Notes: generated by a model not told the origin, from the sequence alone. A stretch of DNA of 64,000 bases from an uncultured Corynebacterium sp. (GCF_943914615.1 NZ_CALUCS010000010.1:14374-78373); one strand, 5' to 3'; positions 37,801 through 47,561 are shown, numbered from the stretch's first letter. Translations and numbers: made by a program.

Positions 37801-38682
37801 ATGTTCTCTTGTCGACGCCACCCTCATGCAACCCTCCCCCAGCCTCGTAAGGGGCGGATTACTTCCCAGGTGCTGGCAGCTGTTGGAGCTGCGGCTGTGG
37901 CGTGTGCGTTAACGGCGTGCGGTGCGGACGACGGGGCGTCACCAATAAAACCAGGGACAACAGCTAAAGAGTACGACGATGCGCCGATGCTCGAGGTCGC
38001 GGTGGACGAGGTACACCCGTGGGACGAGGGTGCATTTACCCAGGGGCTAGAAACGACCGACGACGGGCGACTGCTGGTCGGCACGGGACTATACGGCGAA
38101 TCGCAGATCTACTACACGGACTTGGAAGGCGAAAAGACGGACGAACAGAGCCTCAGCGAAGACCTGTTCGGCGAGGGCGTGGCGATTCACGGCGATACGG
38201 CGTGGCAGCTGACGTGGAAGGAACACACCGCGATCAAGCGCGATGCCCGCACACTCGAGGAAATTGACCGGGCCGACTACGAGACCGAGGGCTGGGGCCT
38301 GTGCTCTCAGCAGGATCGGCTGGTGATGAGTGACGGCACGGGAACCCTGACCTTCCGTGACCCCGAGACCTTCGCCAAGACCGGTTCAGTGGAGGTGGAG
38401 GGCACCGACCAACTCAACGAACTGGAGTGCACCGCCGACGGCAAGGTGTGGGCCAACGTGTGGCAGACCGACACAATCCTGGAGATTGACCCGGAGGACG
38501 GGAAGGTCACGCATGTCGTGGACACAGCCGGGCTGTTCCCCGCTGCACAGCGAGACGGCGCGGACGTGCTGAATGGCATCGCAGTCGTGCCGGGCAGCTC
38601 CCCGGACGACCGGCGCTTCTACCTGACCGGCAAGCTGTGGGACGAGATGTACGAGGTGCGCTTTAAAGAGCCGCAGGGCTAA
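37801..38682 (+). CDS. Lipoprotein, glutaminyl-peptide cyclotransferase family
   Basis: Predicted secreted lipoprotein with the beta-propeller fold of plant-type/bacterial glutaminyl cyclases, which form pyroglutamate at protein N-termini. ATG 37801 (MFSCRRHP) is the likely start. The signal ends with LAAVGAAAVACALTACGADD, a lipobox LTAC with the lipidated Cys. Family motifs include HPWDEGAFTQGLETTDDGRLLVGTGLYGES, YETEGWGLC and a C-terminal DVLNGIAVVPGSSPDDRRFYLTGKLW. It is divergent from the DUF3027 gene and followed 73 bases later by a DUF2771 gene on the same strand. Confidence 0.85.
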   Translation: MFSCRRHPHATLPQPRKGRITSQVLAAVGAAAVACALTACGADDGASPIKPGTTAKEYDDAPMLEVAVDEVHPWDEGAFTQGLETTDDGRLLVGTGLYGESQIYYTDLEGEKTDEQSLSEDLFGEGVAIHGDTAWQLTWKEHTAIKRDARTLEEIDRADYETEGWGLCSQQDRLVMSDGTGTLTFRDPETFAKTGSVEVEGTDQLNELECTADGKVWANVWQTDTILEIDPEDGKVTHVVDTAGLFPAAQRDGADVLNGIAVVPGSSPDDRRFYLTGKLWDEMYEVRFKEPQG

Positions 38683-38755
38683 AAGTATCTAGCGAGGGCT
38701 CGGAGGGGAGCTAGGGGTTAGGGCTTGTCCGGCCAGTGAATTAGGATCGGGAGGC

Positions 38756-39349
38756 GTGAGCGAGCAAGAGAAAACCAGTCCGAAGCCTTCTGCTAAGCCC
38801 GCGCCGAAGCTTTCCAAGAAGCAGCAGCGCAAGCGCGCCCAGCGCAAGCAACTGATGACGATGGGGGCGATCGTCGCCCTCGTGGTGGTGGTCATCGGTG
38901 GCGTGTTGCTTTACAACCGCTGGCAGGACGGGAAGATCGAAACGCTGCCGAAGGATCAACGCATCATTGCTGTGGTCGATGGCGAGGAGCACGAGATCGC
39001 CCCTTACTCCGTCTGCCAGCTGGACGATCCGGACTGCAAGCCCTCTGAGCCCTACAAGCTGCAGGTGGGGGACGCTGAAAAGGTAACGCTCAAGCCGCCG
39101 GAGGATGTGTACAACCACGACTGGTCGCTGCTGCAGATCTTCGACGAGCCGGGAGCCAACCAGGACAACTACTACAAGAGCTACGAGCGTGAGGAGGTCA
39201 CGCTGGACCTTAAGGCTCCCCTGAAGGCCGATGATGGAAGCACCCCACAGCTCAAGGTCCTGGAGCTGCACTCTATGCTGGTCGGCTTGGACGACAACGA
39301 CGAGCAAACCCCCTACGCAACCATCTGGTCGATCGAGATCGCCCAGTAG
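38756..39349 (+). CDS. DUF2771 domain membrane-anchored protein
   Basis: Unknown function, typical of Corynebacteriales. The GTG start 38756 gives 197 residues. A basic, Lys/Pro-rich N-terminus (PKPSAKPAPKLSKKQQRKRAQRKQ) is followed by one transmembrane helix (MTMGAIVALVVVVIGGVLLYN) and an external domain with DDPDCKPSEP and LLQIFDEPGANQDNYYKSYER that fits DUF2771. Two cysteines (VCQLDDPDC) could form a disulphide outside the cell. Confidence 0.78.
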   Translation: MSEQEKTSPKPSAKPAPKLSKKQQRKRAQRKQLMTMGAIVALVVVVIGGVLLYNRWQDGKIETLPKDQRIIAVVDGEEHEIAPYSVCQLDDPDCKPSEPYKLQVGDAEKVTLKPPEDVYNHDWSLLQIFDEPGANQDNYYKSYEREEVTLDLKAPLKADDGSTPQLKVLELHSMLVGLDDNDEQTPYATIWSIEIAQ

Positions 39350-39370
39350 CTCCCTTTTTATCTAGGGGAA

Positions 39371-39388
39371 CTCCCTTTACCAAGGGAG
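39371..39388 (+). terminator. Small hairpin between DUF2771 and cold-shock gene
   Basis: CTCCCTT-TACC-AAGGGAG lies 22 bases after the DUF2771 stop and 42 before the convergent cold-shock gene end. It could serve both genes, although there is no strong T run. Confidence 0.55.
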
Positions 39389-39429
39389 GGTGCGAGGGGG
39401 TTTGTCTTAAGAAGTGTGAGGCGCGACCG

Positions 39430-39813
39430 CTAGTTGTCGAGCTCGCGTGCGATGGTGCGCAGGATCTCCGCCACCTGGCGAGCCTCCTTGCGCTCTGGGC
39501 GGCGACCGGACTGCAGCACCGGCAGCACACTGCTATCTAGCAGCGTGATCGTATCTTGCACCATCTGGTGAAGCTGCTCGGGGTTGTACTTGTGCTGCGC
39601 ACGGCGGGGGCCGTTATCCAGCACCGTCATGGTGTGAACCTGCGGTCCACGGCGACCAGCGATGAACTCGTACTCGATGCGCTGGCCCTTGACCAGTTCG
39701 GTGACGCCGTCGGGCAGCACCTGGGAACCGACGTAGACGTCTTCATCCCCAGGGTTGCTGACGAAGCCGTAGCCGCGGTCTGCGTCGTACCACTTCACTT
39801 TTCCGGTTGGCAT
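39430..39813 (-). CDS. cspB: Cold-shock domain protein with long C-terminal extension
   Basis: RNA-binding protein of 127 residues. The N-terminal 65 residues are a cold-shock domain with MPTGKVKWYDADRGYGFVSNPGDEDVYVG (RNP1-like KWYDADRGYGFV) and RIEYEFIAGRRGPQVHTM. The remaining 60 residues are a helical extension (LHQMVQDTITLLDSSVLPVLQSGRRPERKEARQVAEILRTIARELDN) found in the corynebacterial and mycobacterial CspB-like form. Located upstream of rpf1 and divergent from it, as I recall from C. glutamicum. Confidence 0.85.
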   Translation of the reverse strand: MPTGKVKWYDADRGYGFVSNPGDEDVYVGSQVLPDGVTELVKGQRIEYEFIAGRRGPQVHTMTVLDNGPRRAQHKYNPEQLHQMVQDTITLLDSSVLPVLQSGRRPERKEARQVAEILRTIARELDN

Positions 39814-39923
39814 GGGATCACCCTATTCCTTGAAGTCAATAGAATGCATTAGGTTAGCGAGAATGCTAAGGCAGAGCAAATCTCACCCGCTAGTCACACT
39901 AGCCACAGGCGTTACAGCCTAAT

Positions 39924-39939
39924 TGTGATCTTCCTCACA
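39924..39939. promoter_or_regulatory. GlxR/CRP-family binding site (TGTGATCTTCCTCACA)
   Basis: Perfect TGTGA-N6-TCACA palindrome about 275 bases upstream of rpf1 and 110 from the cold-shock gene start. GlxR, the cAMP-responsive regulator, controls rpf genes in C. glutamicum, which supports this assignment. Confidence 0.75.
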
Positions 39940-40043
39940 TTACAAAAATGTAACGAAATGGATTCATTCCTATAAACTCCAGGTCAATTAGCGTTTCAGG
40001 AAGTCGCCTTAACGTTGCATAAGTTTCAAATCTTGCAAAAAAC

Positions 40044-40841
<798 letters not shown>

Positions 40842-40855
40842 GAGCAGGTCTAGCT

Positions 40856-40899
40856 AAAAACCGGGTCGGCGCGTAGCAGCGTGCCAGCCCGGTTTTTTC
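40856..40899 (+). terminator. Rho-independent terminator after rpf1
   Basis: AACCGGGTCGGC-type arm pairs with GCCAGCCCGGTT and runs directly into TTTTTT (40892-40897). Position 15 bases beyond the rpf1 stop. Confidence 0.9.
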
Positions 40900-40971
40900 G
40901 TGGCCGCAGGCTAGACGCCCGCAAGCTGCCCGCGACGTGCCCGCAAGGTGCGTACAAGGCAGCCGCAAACA

Positions 40972-41013
40972 AAAGGTGGCGCGCTTCCCCACATGGGGAG
41001 GCGCGCCACCTTT
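40972..41013. terminator. Strong hairpin, probable terminator for the minus-strand small gene
   Basis: Arms AAAGGTGGCGCGC and GCGCGCCACCTTT with an inner CCCCACATGGGG form a long stem. The hairpin is 19 bases beyond the stop of the 62-residue gene and points to it. Confidence 0.8.
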
Positions 41014-41031
41014 GTTAGGTTATTAGTTCAG

Positions 41032-41220
41032 TTACTTGTTGATAACAGTAAACGAGTGCACGTACGGAAGCTCGGAAGCATCGACGGGGAACTCGATGTC
41101 ACCGTAGGGGCTCAGAGCACCCGCGGTATCAGCCACCAGCTCGGTAACAGCGTGACGGCCCTCTGGAATATCGGTCGGCCAGCCTGCGTCGACATAGCCC
41201 TTCTTCTCAACGTTAGCCAT
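41032..41220 (-). CDS. Conserved small hypothetical protein
   Basis: Unknown function, 62 residues, reading MANVEKKGYVDAGWPTDIPE from ATG 41220. It is slightly acidic, with no signal peptide or transmembrane helix. The position between rpf and the helicase-associated gene mirrors a small uncharacterised gene in the corresponding part of mycobacterial genomes; homology is not established here. The upstream in-frame extension to 41895 is the antisense of the helicase-associated gene and is not real. Followed by a strong terminator. Confidence 0.7.
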   Translation of the reverse strand: MANVEKKGYVDAGWPTDIPEGRHAVTELVADTAGALSPYGDIEFPVDASELPYVHSFTVINK

Positions 41221-41400
41221 AGTTGTATCTTTGCACATCGTCAAGGAAAAGGACACACGAAGTGGCGATTTCCACCCACGCCTCCACCCGTTCCACCGCA
41301 TTTCCCCAACTCCCAAACCACTACTCTGCGATCCTCCGCCGTACCCGCGCCCTGTACCGCACCCCAAAAACGCTAAGTTTCCAGCTAAAATAGAGCGATT

Positions 41401-43998
41401 ATGCATCACAACTCCGCGAACCCCACCGCTGATGGCAGCTCCCCTGCTTCCCTCCGCAGCGAGTTTCCCTCCTACGGGGACTGGCTGTTCGGACAGACGG
41501 ACGAAGCGCTCGCGGAGCTGCTCGCACGCCTGCTGGCTTCCAACCCCACCACCTTCGTGGAGAACCTCACCGGCAGCAACGCTGCGCTCGATAACCTCTC
41601 CGCGACCGTTTCCACGCCGGGCCGCAGCCGCCACGCGGAGCTGTTCGCGGATTCCCCCGACCCGGCGCTGCTCCACTTGAGTTCCCTCGAGCTTGCCGTG
41701 TGCCACGCGGCCTGCGAACTCGATGCAGTGCACCACCCCTGCACGGTGGCGGAGCTCGTCGACATGCTCGCCGAGCTTTTCGACATCGCCGACACTCCCG
41801 AAACGAAGCGCCCTAGCGAAGAAGAAATCCGCGCTGCCGTGCAATCCCTTTGCCATTGGGGCCTGGTGTTCGGCCCGGACTTCGCGCTCCCCCACCCCGA
41901 TCTACCCGGCGCGAAGACGCGGCTGAAGATTCCGCCTCATCTGCCGCGCATGTTCGAGCCATCCACGGAACAGCTTTGGCGGCTGGTCGATTCCACCCGC
42001 TGCCCCATCCCCACCGCCGAGCTTCCGCAGGTCGTGGACGAGCTTCCGCCCCGCCAGCGTCGCCTGCTTTCCACTCTCGCCGCCGGGGGTGGGGTGGGGC
42101 ATTCGACCTCCCTGCACGAGGGCGCGGACCCCTCCAAGCCCCTGCCCACCCTGGTGCGCCGAGGAATTTTGGACCAGTTGGACGATACGACAGCTCGCCT
42201 GACGGGCCGCGTGCAACAGCTGCTGCGCGGCACGCTGATCGCCGACCCGGGTGGGCGCTTCACCGCCTTCGCAACCTCCACCGTCACAGCCGACTCCACC
42301 GCAACCGACTCCACTGACCCCACCGGCTCCTCCACCAACTCTCGTGCCGACGACGCTGGAGCGGCCCAGGCCATCCAGCTCATTCAGGACCTTGGCCACC
42401 TCATCGAGGATCTCGGCCGCAACCCGATCGTCCCCCTTTCCTCCGGCGGCATCGGCACCCGCGAGGTCAACAAGGTCGCCCGCCGCCGAGACGAACCCGC
42501 CGAAACCACCCTGCACCTGCTGACATGGCTCGCCCACGCGAACCTCATCGGCCGTGGCCGGACTACTCCCACCCCGGCCGGCCAGCCCGCCCGCGACTAC
42601 TGGGCGCCCACGGAGCTCGCCCTCGAATTCCTGGAGGCCTCCCCCGCCACCGCCTGGGCGATCCTGCTGCTCGGCTGGGCTGGCAGCGCCTACGCACCGT
42701 GGCTCGTCGACGAGCCCGACGTCCGCCCCTTTGAGGCCGGCACGGCATCCCACGCCGCCCGCGGCCTACGCCGAACCTTCCCGTCGCTGTTCGCTGATCT
42801 TGGCTCTTTGGGTAATGACGCCCCCACGCCCCAGCCAGCCGAAGTTCAGCGAGAACTCTGGCGCGTGCGGCCCGGCGAGGCCTGGCGCACTACGCACACC
42901 GCCTGGGATGCAGTGTGGGAGGAGGCTAAAGAGGTCGGCGTGTTGGCGTCATTAAGAAAAGACACAGTGCCCACCCGGGCGATGGGTGCACTGCGCGACG
43001 TACTGACCGGCAGCACACACCCCGCTGGAAACCCCGTGGCGGATCTGGCCGACGCGCTGGCGGAGATCCTGCCCGCGCCGGTGGAGCAGCTGATTGTGCA
43101 GGCAGACCACACGATCATGGCGCCGGGGCTGCTGCGTCCAGCCGATCAGGCGATGCTGGCGAAGTTCAGTGATCAGGAATCCGGCGGTATGGCCAGTGTC
43201 TGGCGAATGTCCAAGGAATCGGTGGAGCGGGCGCTTCGGGCGGGGCTGGGCGCCGCCGAGGTCGAGGCATTTCTGGAGGCCCGCGCGTTGGGCGGTGCGG
43301 AATACGTCCCGCAGGCGCTGCGCTACATGCTCCACGACGCGGAACGCAGCCTCTCGCAGGCGACGGCCGGGGTGGCGCAGATGTACCTGAGCGTGGCGGA
43401 CCCCGAGGCGCTGGACCGGATCCTGGCACTGCCGGACATTGACGGCCTGCGGCTGCGGAAGATCGCGCCCACGGTGGCGGTATCCGCAGCACAGCTATCT
43501 TTTGTGACAGATCGGCTAGAGGCGATGAGCGTGCAGCTGCGCTTGGAGGGCGGGCAGGCACACGCGGATGCCCCAGTGCTTTCGCGGGTGGCCACGCCCC
43601 CGCGCGAGGGACTACGCGCAACCTTGCACTCGAGCCCGCACTCAGGAGCAGATGAGGGCGCAGGTGCGGACTCCCAAGTGATTGCCAGCGCCATCGAGGG
43701 CTTTCGTCGTAGCCACAACAACGCAGATCGGGCCGACGCAAGCACTACGGGCACAGGGGCAGGCCAGCACGGCAATACCCGCGTGGTGCACACCGCCGAG
43801 GAGATGATGGCCGCGATCTCGCGGGCGTATTCCGCCGGCACCATCGTGCGGATTAGCTATGTAACCAACGAAGGCAAGCAAACCAGCGACCAGGTCTCAA
43901 TCGTCATGATTCGCCCGTCCACCATCGCTGTGGTCTCCGAGATCAGTGGCGAAAGCTTCACCGTGCAGCCACACCGCCTCAGCAGCGTCGAATACTAG
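41401..43998 (+). CDS. Helicase-associated protein (Helicase_C_3 family)
   Basis: Large protein (865 residues) of the family with a 'helicase conserved C-terminal domain' (PF13625-like), normally encoded next to an XPB-type helicase in actinobacteria; Rv0862c/Rv0861c of M. tuberculosis are the example I know. It has no Walker motifs of its own. Residues about 560-690 form the characteristic domain (EQLIVQADHTIMAPGLL, SVWRMSKESVERALRAGL, EYVPQALRYMLHD). The last 70 residues (TIVRISYVTNEGKQTSDQVSIVMIRPSTIAVV) are a small beta-rich module reminiscent of WYL domains. Two copies of the dispersed GGGGGCGTCA motif lie in its less conserved loops (42816 and 42943). The usual XPB partner is displaced by the insertion downstream. 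Confidence 0.82.
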   Translation: MHHNSANPTADGSSPASLRSEFPSYGDWLFGQTDEALAELLARLLASNPTTFVENLTGSNAALDNLSATVSTPGRSRHAELFADSPDPALLHLSSLELAVCHAACELDAVHHPCTVAELVDMLAELFDIADTPETKRPSEEEIRAAVQSLCHWGLVFGPDFALPHPDLPGAKTRLKIPPHLPRMFEPSTEQLWRLVDSTRCPIPTAELPQVVDELPPRQRRLLSTLAAGGGVGHSTSLHEGADPSKPLPTLVRRGILDQLDDTTARLTGRVQQLLRGTLIADPGGRFTAFATSTVTADSTATDSTDPTGSSTNSRADDAGAAQAIQLIQDLGHLIEDLGRNPIVPLSSGGIGTREVNKVARRRDEPAETTLHLLTWLAHANLIGRGRTTPTPAGQPARDYWAPTELALEFLEASPATAWAILLLGWAGSAYAPWLVDEPDVRPFEAGTASHAARGLRRTFPSLFADLGSLGNDAPTPQPAEVQRELWRVRPGEAWRTTHTAWDAVWEEAKEVGVLASLRKDTVPTRAMGALRDVLTGSTHPAGNPVADLADALAEILPAPVEQLIVQADHTIMAPGLLRPADQAMLAKFSDQESGGMASVWRMSKESVERALRAGLGAAEVEAFLEARALGGAEYVPQALRYMLHDAERSLSQATAGVAQMYLSVADPEALDRILALPDIDGLRLRKIAPTVAVSAAQLSFVTDRLEAMSVQLRLEGGQAHADAPVLSRVATPPREGLRATLHSSPHSGADEGAGADSQVIASAIEGFRRSHNNADRADASTTGTGAGQHGNTRVVHTAEEMMAAISRAYSAGTIVRISYVTNEGKQTSDQVSIVMIRPSTIAVVSEISGESFTVQPHRLSSVEY
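42942..42961 (+). repeat. Dispersed motif copy, inside the helicase-associated gene
   Basis: Reads GTTGGCGTCATTAAGAAAAG, with two substitutions in the G run. It encodes GVLASLRKDT, a different reading frame and peptide from the lhr and sepH copies. Confidence 0.75.
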
Positions 43999-44121
43999 CG
44001 CGCCACAGCAGGCTGCTGCGGGCGGCTACTGTGCGACTACAGTAGAGGTTTGTCCTAAAAACAAGACCAACCCAGAACAAACTAGAGCAACCCCAACCCC
44101 CTTGTGAGGAGCATCCAGCTA

Positions 44122-45702
44122 GTGAGCATCGGCACCGGCCCCCTGATCGTCCAATCGGACAAGACCGTGCTGCTGGAAATCGACCACGAACAGGCGCAGG
44201 AGGCACGCACCGCGCTGGCACCGTTCGCGGAGCTGGAGCGCGCGCCCGAACACGTGCACACCTACCGCATCACCCCGCTGGCGCTGTGGAACGCCCGCGC
44301 CGCAGGGCACGACGCGGAGCAGGTCATGGACGTGCTGGAAACCTACTCGCGGTTCCCCGTCCCGCAACCGCTGCTCATCGACATTGCCGACACGATGGAT
44401 CGCTACGGGCGGCTGAAGCTCATCAAACACCCCGCCCACGGGCTCGTGCTGGAGACGACGGACAGGGCTGTGCTGACGGAGATCCGGCGTCACAAAAAAA
44501 TAAAGCCCATGTTGGGCGCAGAGATCGACGAGGACTCGGTCGTTGTACACCCTTCCGAGCGCGGCAGGCTCAAGCAGGAACTGCTGAAGGTCGGCTGGCC
44601 CGCAGAGGATCTGGCGGGGTACGTCGACGGCGAGGCGCACCCCATCGAGCTGTCGCAGGAACACGAAGAATGGCAGCTGCGGGACTACCAGGAGATGGCG
44701 GCCGATAGCTTCTGGGAAGGCGGCTCTGGCGTGGTAGTGCTGCCATGTGGTGCGGGCAAGACGATGGTCGGCGCGGCCTCGATGGCCAAGGCAAAGGCCA
44801 CCACCCTGATCCTGGTGACGAACACCGTCGCGGGCAGGCAGTGGAAGGACGAGCTGGTGCGGCGTACCTCCCTGACCGAGGATGAAATCGGCGAGTACTC
44901 CGGAGAGAAGAAGGAGATCCGTCCCGTGACCATCGCCACCTACCAGGTGGTCACGCGCAAGTCGAAGGGCGAATACCGGGCGCTGGAGCTGTTCGACTCC
45001 CGCGACTGGGGCTTAATCATTTACGACGAGGTTCACCTGCTGCCTGCCCCGGTGTTCCGCATGACCTCCGACCTGCAGTCTCGCCGCCGTCTGGGGCTCA
45101 CCGCCACCCTGGTGCGCGAGGACGGCCGCGAAGGCGACGTATTCAGCCTGATCGGGCCGAAGCGCTATGACGCCCCGTGGAAGGACATCGAGGCCTTCCT
45201 GGATCGCATGTCCCCCGGCGGTCTCTCGTCCGTTCCCCAGTCCCTGCGGTATTTGATTGACGACGCCACCAGGGCATTCCAGCAGGGCTCCGCCACCGAA
45301 CCCCACTCGGCTCGTGTCCCGTCTCGCGTGGATACTCCCCAGCGCAACATCATGGACATCACTGGGGACTCCACCGAGATCGCCTCGGAGATCGACGGCG
45401 CCGTGGAGGGTTTTCGTCGCGCCCACGACCAGGCCATCGCCGTGGACCCGGCGGACGGCACGAAGGCCTCGGACACCCGGACCTTCCGCTCGCCGCGGGA
45501 GATCATGTCCGAGCTGCGCCGCGCCTATACCGCGGGCACACAGGTGCGCCTGCACTACGTGGACTATGCGGGTGCCACCAGCCATGACTGGATCTCCATC
45601 GTGATGATGACCCCCTCCACCATCTCCGCGGTGCTCGAATCCACCGGGGAGAGCCTCACGATCCAACCCCACCGCATCGCTGCGGTGGACGTGCCGTGCT
45701 AG
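44122..45702 (+). CDS. Chimeric reading frame: XPB helicase N-terminus fused to helicase-associated C-terminus
   Basis: In-frame fusion of 526 residues. Residues 1-357 match the intact XPB helicase further downstream and include Walker A PCGAGKTMVGAA and the DEVH box IIYDEVHLLPAP, but the second RecA domain is missing. From 45192 the sequence changes to a diverged copy of the 3' end of the helicase-associated gene (AFLDRMSPGGLSSVPQSLRYLIDD versus AFLEARALGGAEYVPQALRYMLHD), lacking about 70 residues of its middle and ending at that gene's normal terminus. GTG 44122 is the native XPB start with AGGAG about 10 bases upstream, so it keeps the original promoter. It probably has no helicase activity; a dominant-negative effect is possible. 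Could also be called a pseudogene. Confidence 0.85.
   Translation: MSIGTGPLIVQSDKTVLLEIDHEQAQEARTALAPFAELERAPEHVHTYRITPLALWNARAAGHDAEQVMDVLETYSRFPVPQPLLIDIADTMDRYGRLKLIKHPAHGLVLETTDRAVLTEIRRHKKIKPMLGAEIDEDSVVVHPSERGRLKQELLKVGWPAEDLAGYVDGEAHPIELSQEHEEWQLRDYQEMAADSFWEGGSGVVVLPCGAGKTMVGAASMAKAKATTLILVTNTVAGRQWKDELVRRTSLTEDEIGEYSGEKKEIRPVTIATYQVVTRKSKGEYRALELFDSRDWGLIIYDEVHLLPAPVFRMTSDLQSRRRLGLTATLVREDGREGDVFSLIGPKRYDAPWKDIEAFLDRMSPGGLSSVPQSLRYLIDDATRAFQQGSATEPHSARVPSRVDTPQRNIMDITGDSTEIASEIDGAVEGFRRAHDQAIAVDPADGTKASDTRTFRSPREIMSELRRAYTAGTQVRLHYVDYAGATSHDWISIVMMTPSTISAVLESTGESLTIQPHRIAAVDVPC
44161..45191 (+). repeat. 1031-base direct repeat, upstream copy
   Basis: As far as I can compare by eye, identical to 49455-50485 (constant offset 5294). 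Shared shadow reading frames on both strands keep the same lengths and offsets, which supports the absence of indels. It covers the N-terminal two thirds of the XPB helicase gene. Identity starts abruptly after a 39-base stretch that differs mainly at third codon positions, and ends abruptly at GACATCGA. Confidence 0.95.
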
Positions 45703-45718
45703 AGGTTATGACGCAAGT

Positions 45719-47500
45719 TTATTGAATTCCAGAGAATTTCTGAACATCCGGCGAGCGAAGGAAACGCCCGGCCATTTCCACAGCTGGCTGAGAAGAATCT
45801 CCTTCGATTACAAGGGACGCAATCGCCAATTCCCCTGTCGTTCCAGCGAACCAGCCATTGGAAAGCTTGCCATCAATTTCTGCTGTACCAGTCTTTCCGC
45901 CAAGTGCACTAAGATCACTCAACGACCTAGCTGAACCGTGGTCAATTGTTGATTTCATCATCGTCCGGAGGCTTTGAATAGTTGTATCGCTGACATGCTG
46001 GTCTGCCTGTTTATTCACTACTGTCTGTTCGCCTTGAATGAGCTGTGGAGGAACAAGCAAGCCGCCGTTAGCGACAGTCGATTGCATGAGCGCAATCCCA
46101 AATGGACTAGCTAGAACCTCGCCCTGTCCAATAGAAGCCTCCACACGAGGAGGTCCAGCCGGTGTCCGCGGCACCGAACCAGTAAGTGTGGTCATCCCTG
46201 GTACGTCGAAGTCGGAGCCAATTCCGAGTTCTAAAGCAGTCCGTTGCAGATCATCTTCTCCCAAACGATCCGAAATGACCGCTTGGGTTGTGTTACATGA
46301 TTGGGCGAAAGCTTCTTCCAGTCGAACGCTACCTAGATCGAAGTCATGATCGTTGGGAATCTTGCGTCCAGCGACGGTGATATTGCTAGGACAAGGTAGT
46401 TCCTCATCCATGCTGACTGCCCCTGCCTCTAGTGCCGCCGCTGTGGTCACAGTTTTGAACGTCGATCCCGGTGGGAATAGCCCGGTGAGTGCGATTGGCC
46501 CTTGGTTATTTGCCTTGTCATTTTGTGCAACGGCAAGGACACCTCCTGTTCTAGGATTGAGCACGACTAGAACTGCGGCACGTTGCTCACTGTCCACTGC
46601 TTGTTTTGCTGCGCTTTGCAGTGTGTTATCCAGAGTGGTTGCGATTGGCTGAACTCGGCGAGGCGGCTCAGAGGCTACCGTCGTCATACCTTGTGAACTC
46701 TCAGCGCGTATCGACCATCCTGAATTAGCATCGAGCACTGACTCCCAATATTTGTTCAATTCAGCATCCAGCGGAGAGTTAAGAGTTTTGGACACGCTTA
46801 AGAGACGCCCCTGCTCCACAGTGGAAATTCCCTCAAAGGTCCTAAGTTGCTCTTGTATCTTCCGGAATTCTTCCTGCCTCAAAGTGAGGAGCACGGTGTC
46901 TTCATCCTGAGACTCTCCCAAGGTCTGCTCGATCCACTCCTTAGTCGTTGTGGGAGACACTGGTGCAAAAATCTGGGCCAATTCCTGCGCTCTAGAGGCT
47001 ATGTCTTTGCGACCTCGTACCTGAATAACTTTCGTCCAGGTCATATATTCATTGCCCAAGCGATCTTTAATTGGAAGATCGTACTGTTTATCTTCAGCAA
47101 AAAAGAGTGCGGAATCATCGCTCAACTGAGCTTCGAAGATCGAAGGCAACCATTGAGGCTTACCATCCTGTCCACTAAGGACGAGCCGACCATTGCTCTC
47201 CAACTCCACACCATCTTTGGACCAAGTCACATGAGTATTCTGCTTTCCATTGGAAATATCAGATTTTTCGATGTTGACCTTCACACCATGAAGTGACTGC
47301 CGAAATTCATGAAGGGCGCGCTCCGGGTCTGGATGATCCAGATACCGTGCAGCCTTGCTGTCATCTCCCGCGTTGAAAGCTTTGAGAAATACGTCTGAGT
47401 CTGATTCCCACGGTAGAGCTGAACAGCTGCTCAACATCACTGCGGAGAGCGAACAGAGTGCAATCACCGACTGACGGAAACGATTGTGCTTAGTCATCAT
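45719..47500 (-). CDS. Lipoprotein class B penicillin-binding protein, probably acquired low-affinity type
   Basis: Transpeptidase that cross-links peptidoglycan outside the membrane (593 residues). Lipobox VMLSSC with Cys26. Residues 33-140 look like the MecA_N/NTF2-like domain of low-affinity PBPs (SDVFLKAFNAGDDSKAARYLD). The transpeptidase domain carries the three catalytic motifs: S346-TFK in PPGSTFKT, S401-CN in AQSCNTTQ and K536-TG in LGGKTGTAE. Domain order and the lipoprotein anchor recall Pbp2c/PBP2m, acquired PBPs reported in beta-lactam-resistant corynebacteria (from memory). The GC content and codon use are lower than in flanking genes. It is convergent to the chimeric helicase gene, with 16 bases between the stops. 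Confidence 0.88.
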   Translation of the reverse strand: MMTKHNRFRQSVIALCSLSAVMLSSCSALPWESDSDVFLKAFNAGDDSKAARYLDHPDPERALHEFRQSLHGVKVNIEKSDISNGKQNTHVTWSKDGVELESNGRLVLSGQDGKPQWLPSIFEAQLSDDSALFFAEDKQYDLPIKDRLGNEYMTWTKVIQVRGRKDIASRAQELAQIFAPVSPTTTKEWIEQTLGESQDEDTVLLTLRQEEFRKIQEQLRTFEGISTVEQGRLLSVSKTLNSPLDAELNKYWESVLDANSGWSIRAESSQGMTTVASEPPRRVQPIATTLDNTLQSAAKQAVDSEQRAAVLVVLNPRTGGVLAVAQNDKANNQGPIALTGLFPPGSTFKTVTTAAALEAGAVSMDEELPCPSNITVAGRKIPNDHDFDLGSVRLEEAFAQSCNTTQAVISDRLGEDDLQRTALELGIGSDFDVPGMTTLTGSVPRTPAGPPRVEASIGQGEVLASPFGIALMQSTVANGGLLVPPQLIQGEQTVVNKQADQHVSDTTIQSLRTMMKSTIDHGSARSLSDLSALGGKTGTAEIDGKLSNGWFAGTTGELAIASLVIEGDSSQPAVEMAGRFLRSPDVQKFSGIQ

Positions 47501-47515
47501 GGGAGTGACGTTAAG

Positions 47516-47561
47516 TGAGACGCATTGGATGCCACCAATATCACATAATGCAATTGTCTCA
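47516..47561. promoter_or_regulatory. Imperfect inverted repeat upstream of the PBP gene
   Basis: TGAGACGCATTG on one side and CAATTGTCTCA on the other frame a 22-base centre, directly in the PBP gene's promoter region. It is a plausible operator, for example for the LysR-type protein of the same cassette, but unproven. Confidence 0.4.

Noticed and set aside
39845..39875. TTAGGTTAGCGAGAATGCTAAGG upstream of the cold-shock gene as a DtxR/IdeR iron box
   Set aside because: The left half resembles TTAGGTTAG, but the right half does not fit the 19-base consensus spacing, and the gene is not iron-related.
41032..41895. Long minus-strand frame of 287 codons upstream of rpf1
   Set aside because: Most of it is antisense to the helicase-associated gene; only the last 62 codons from ATG 41220 look real.
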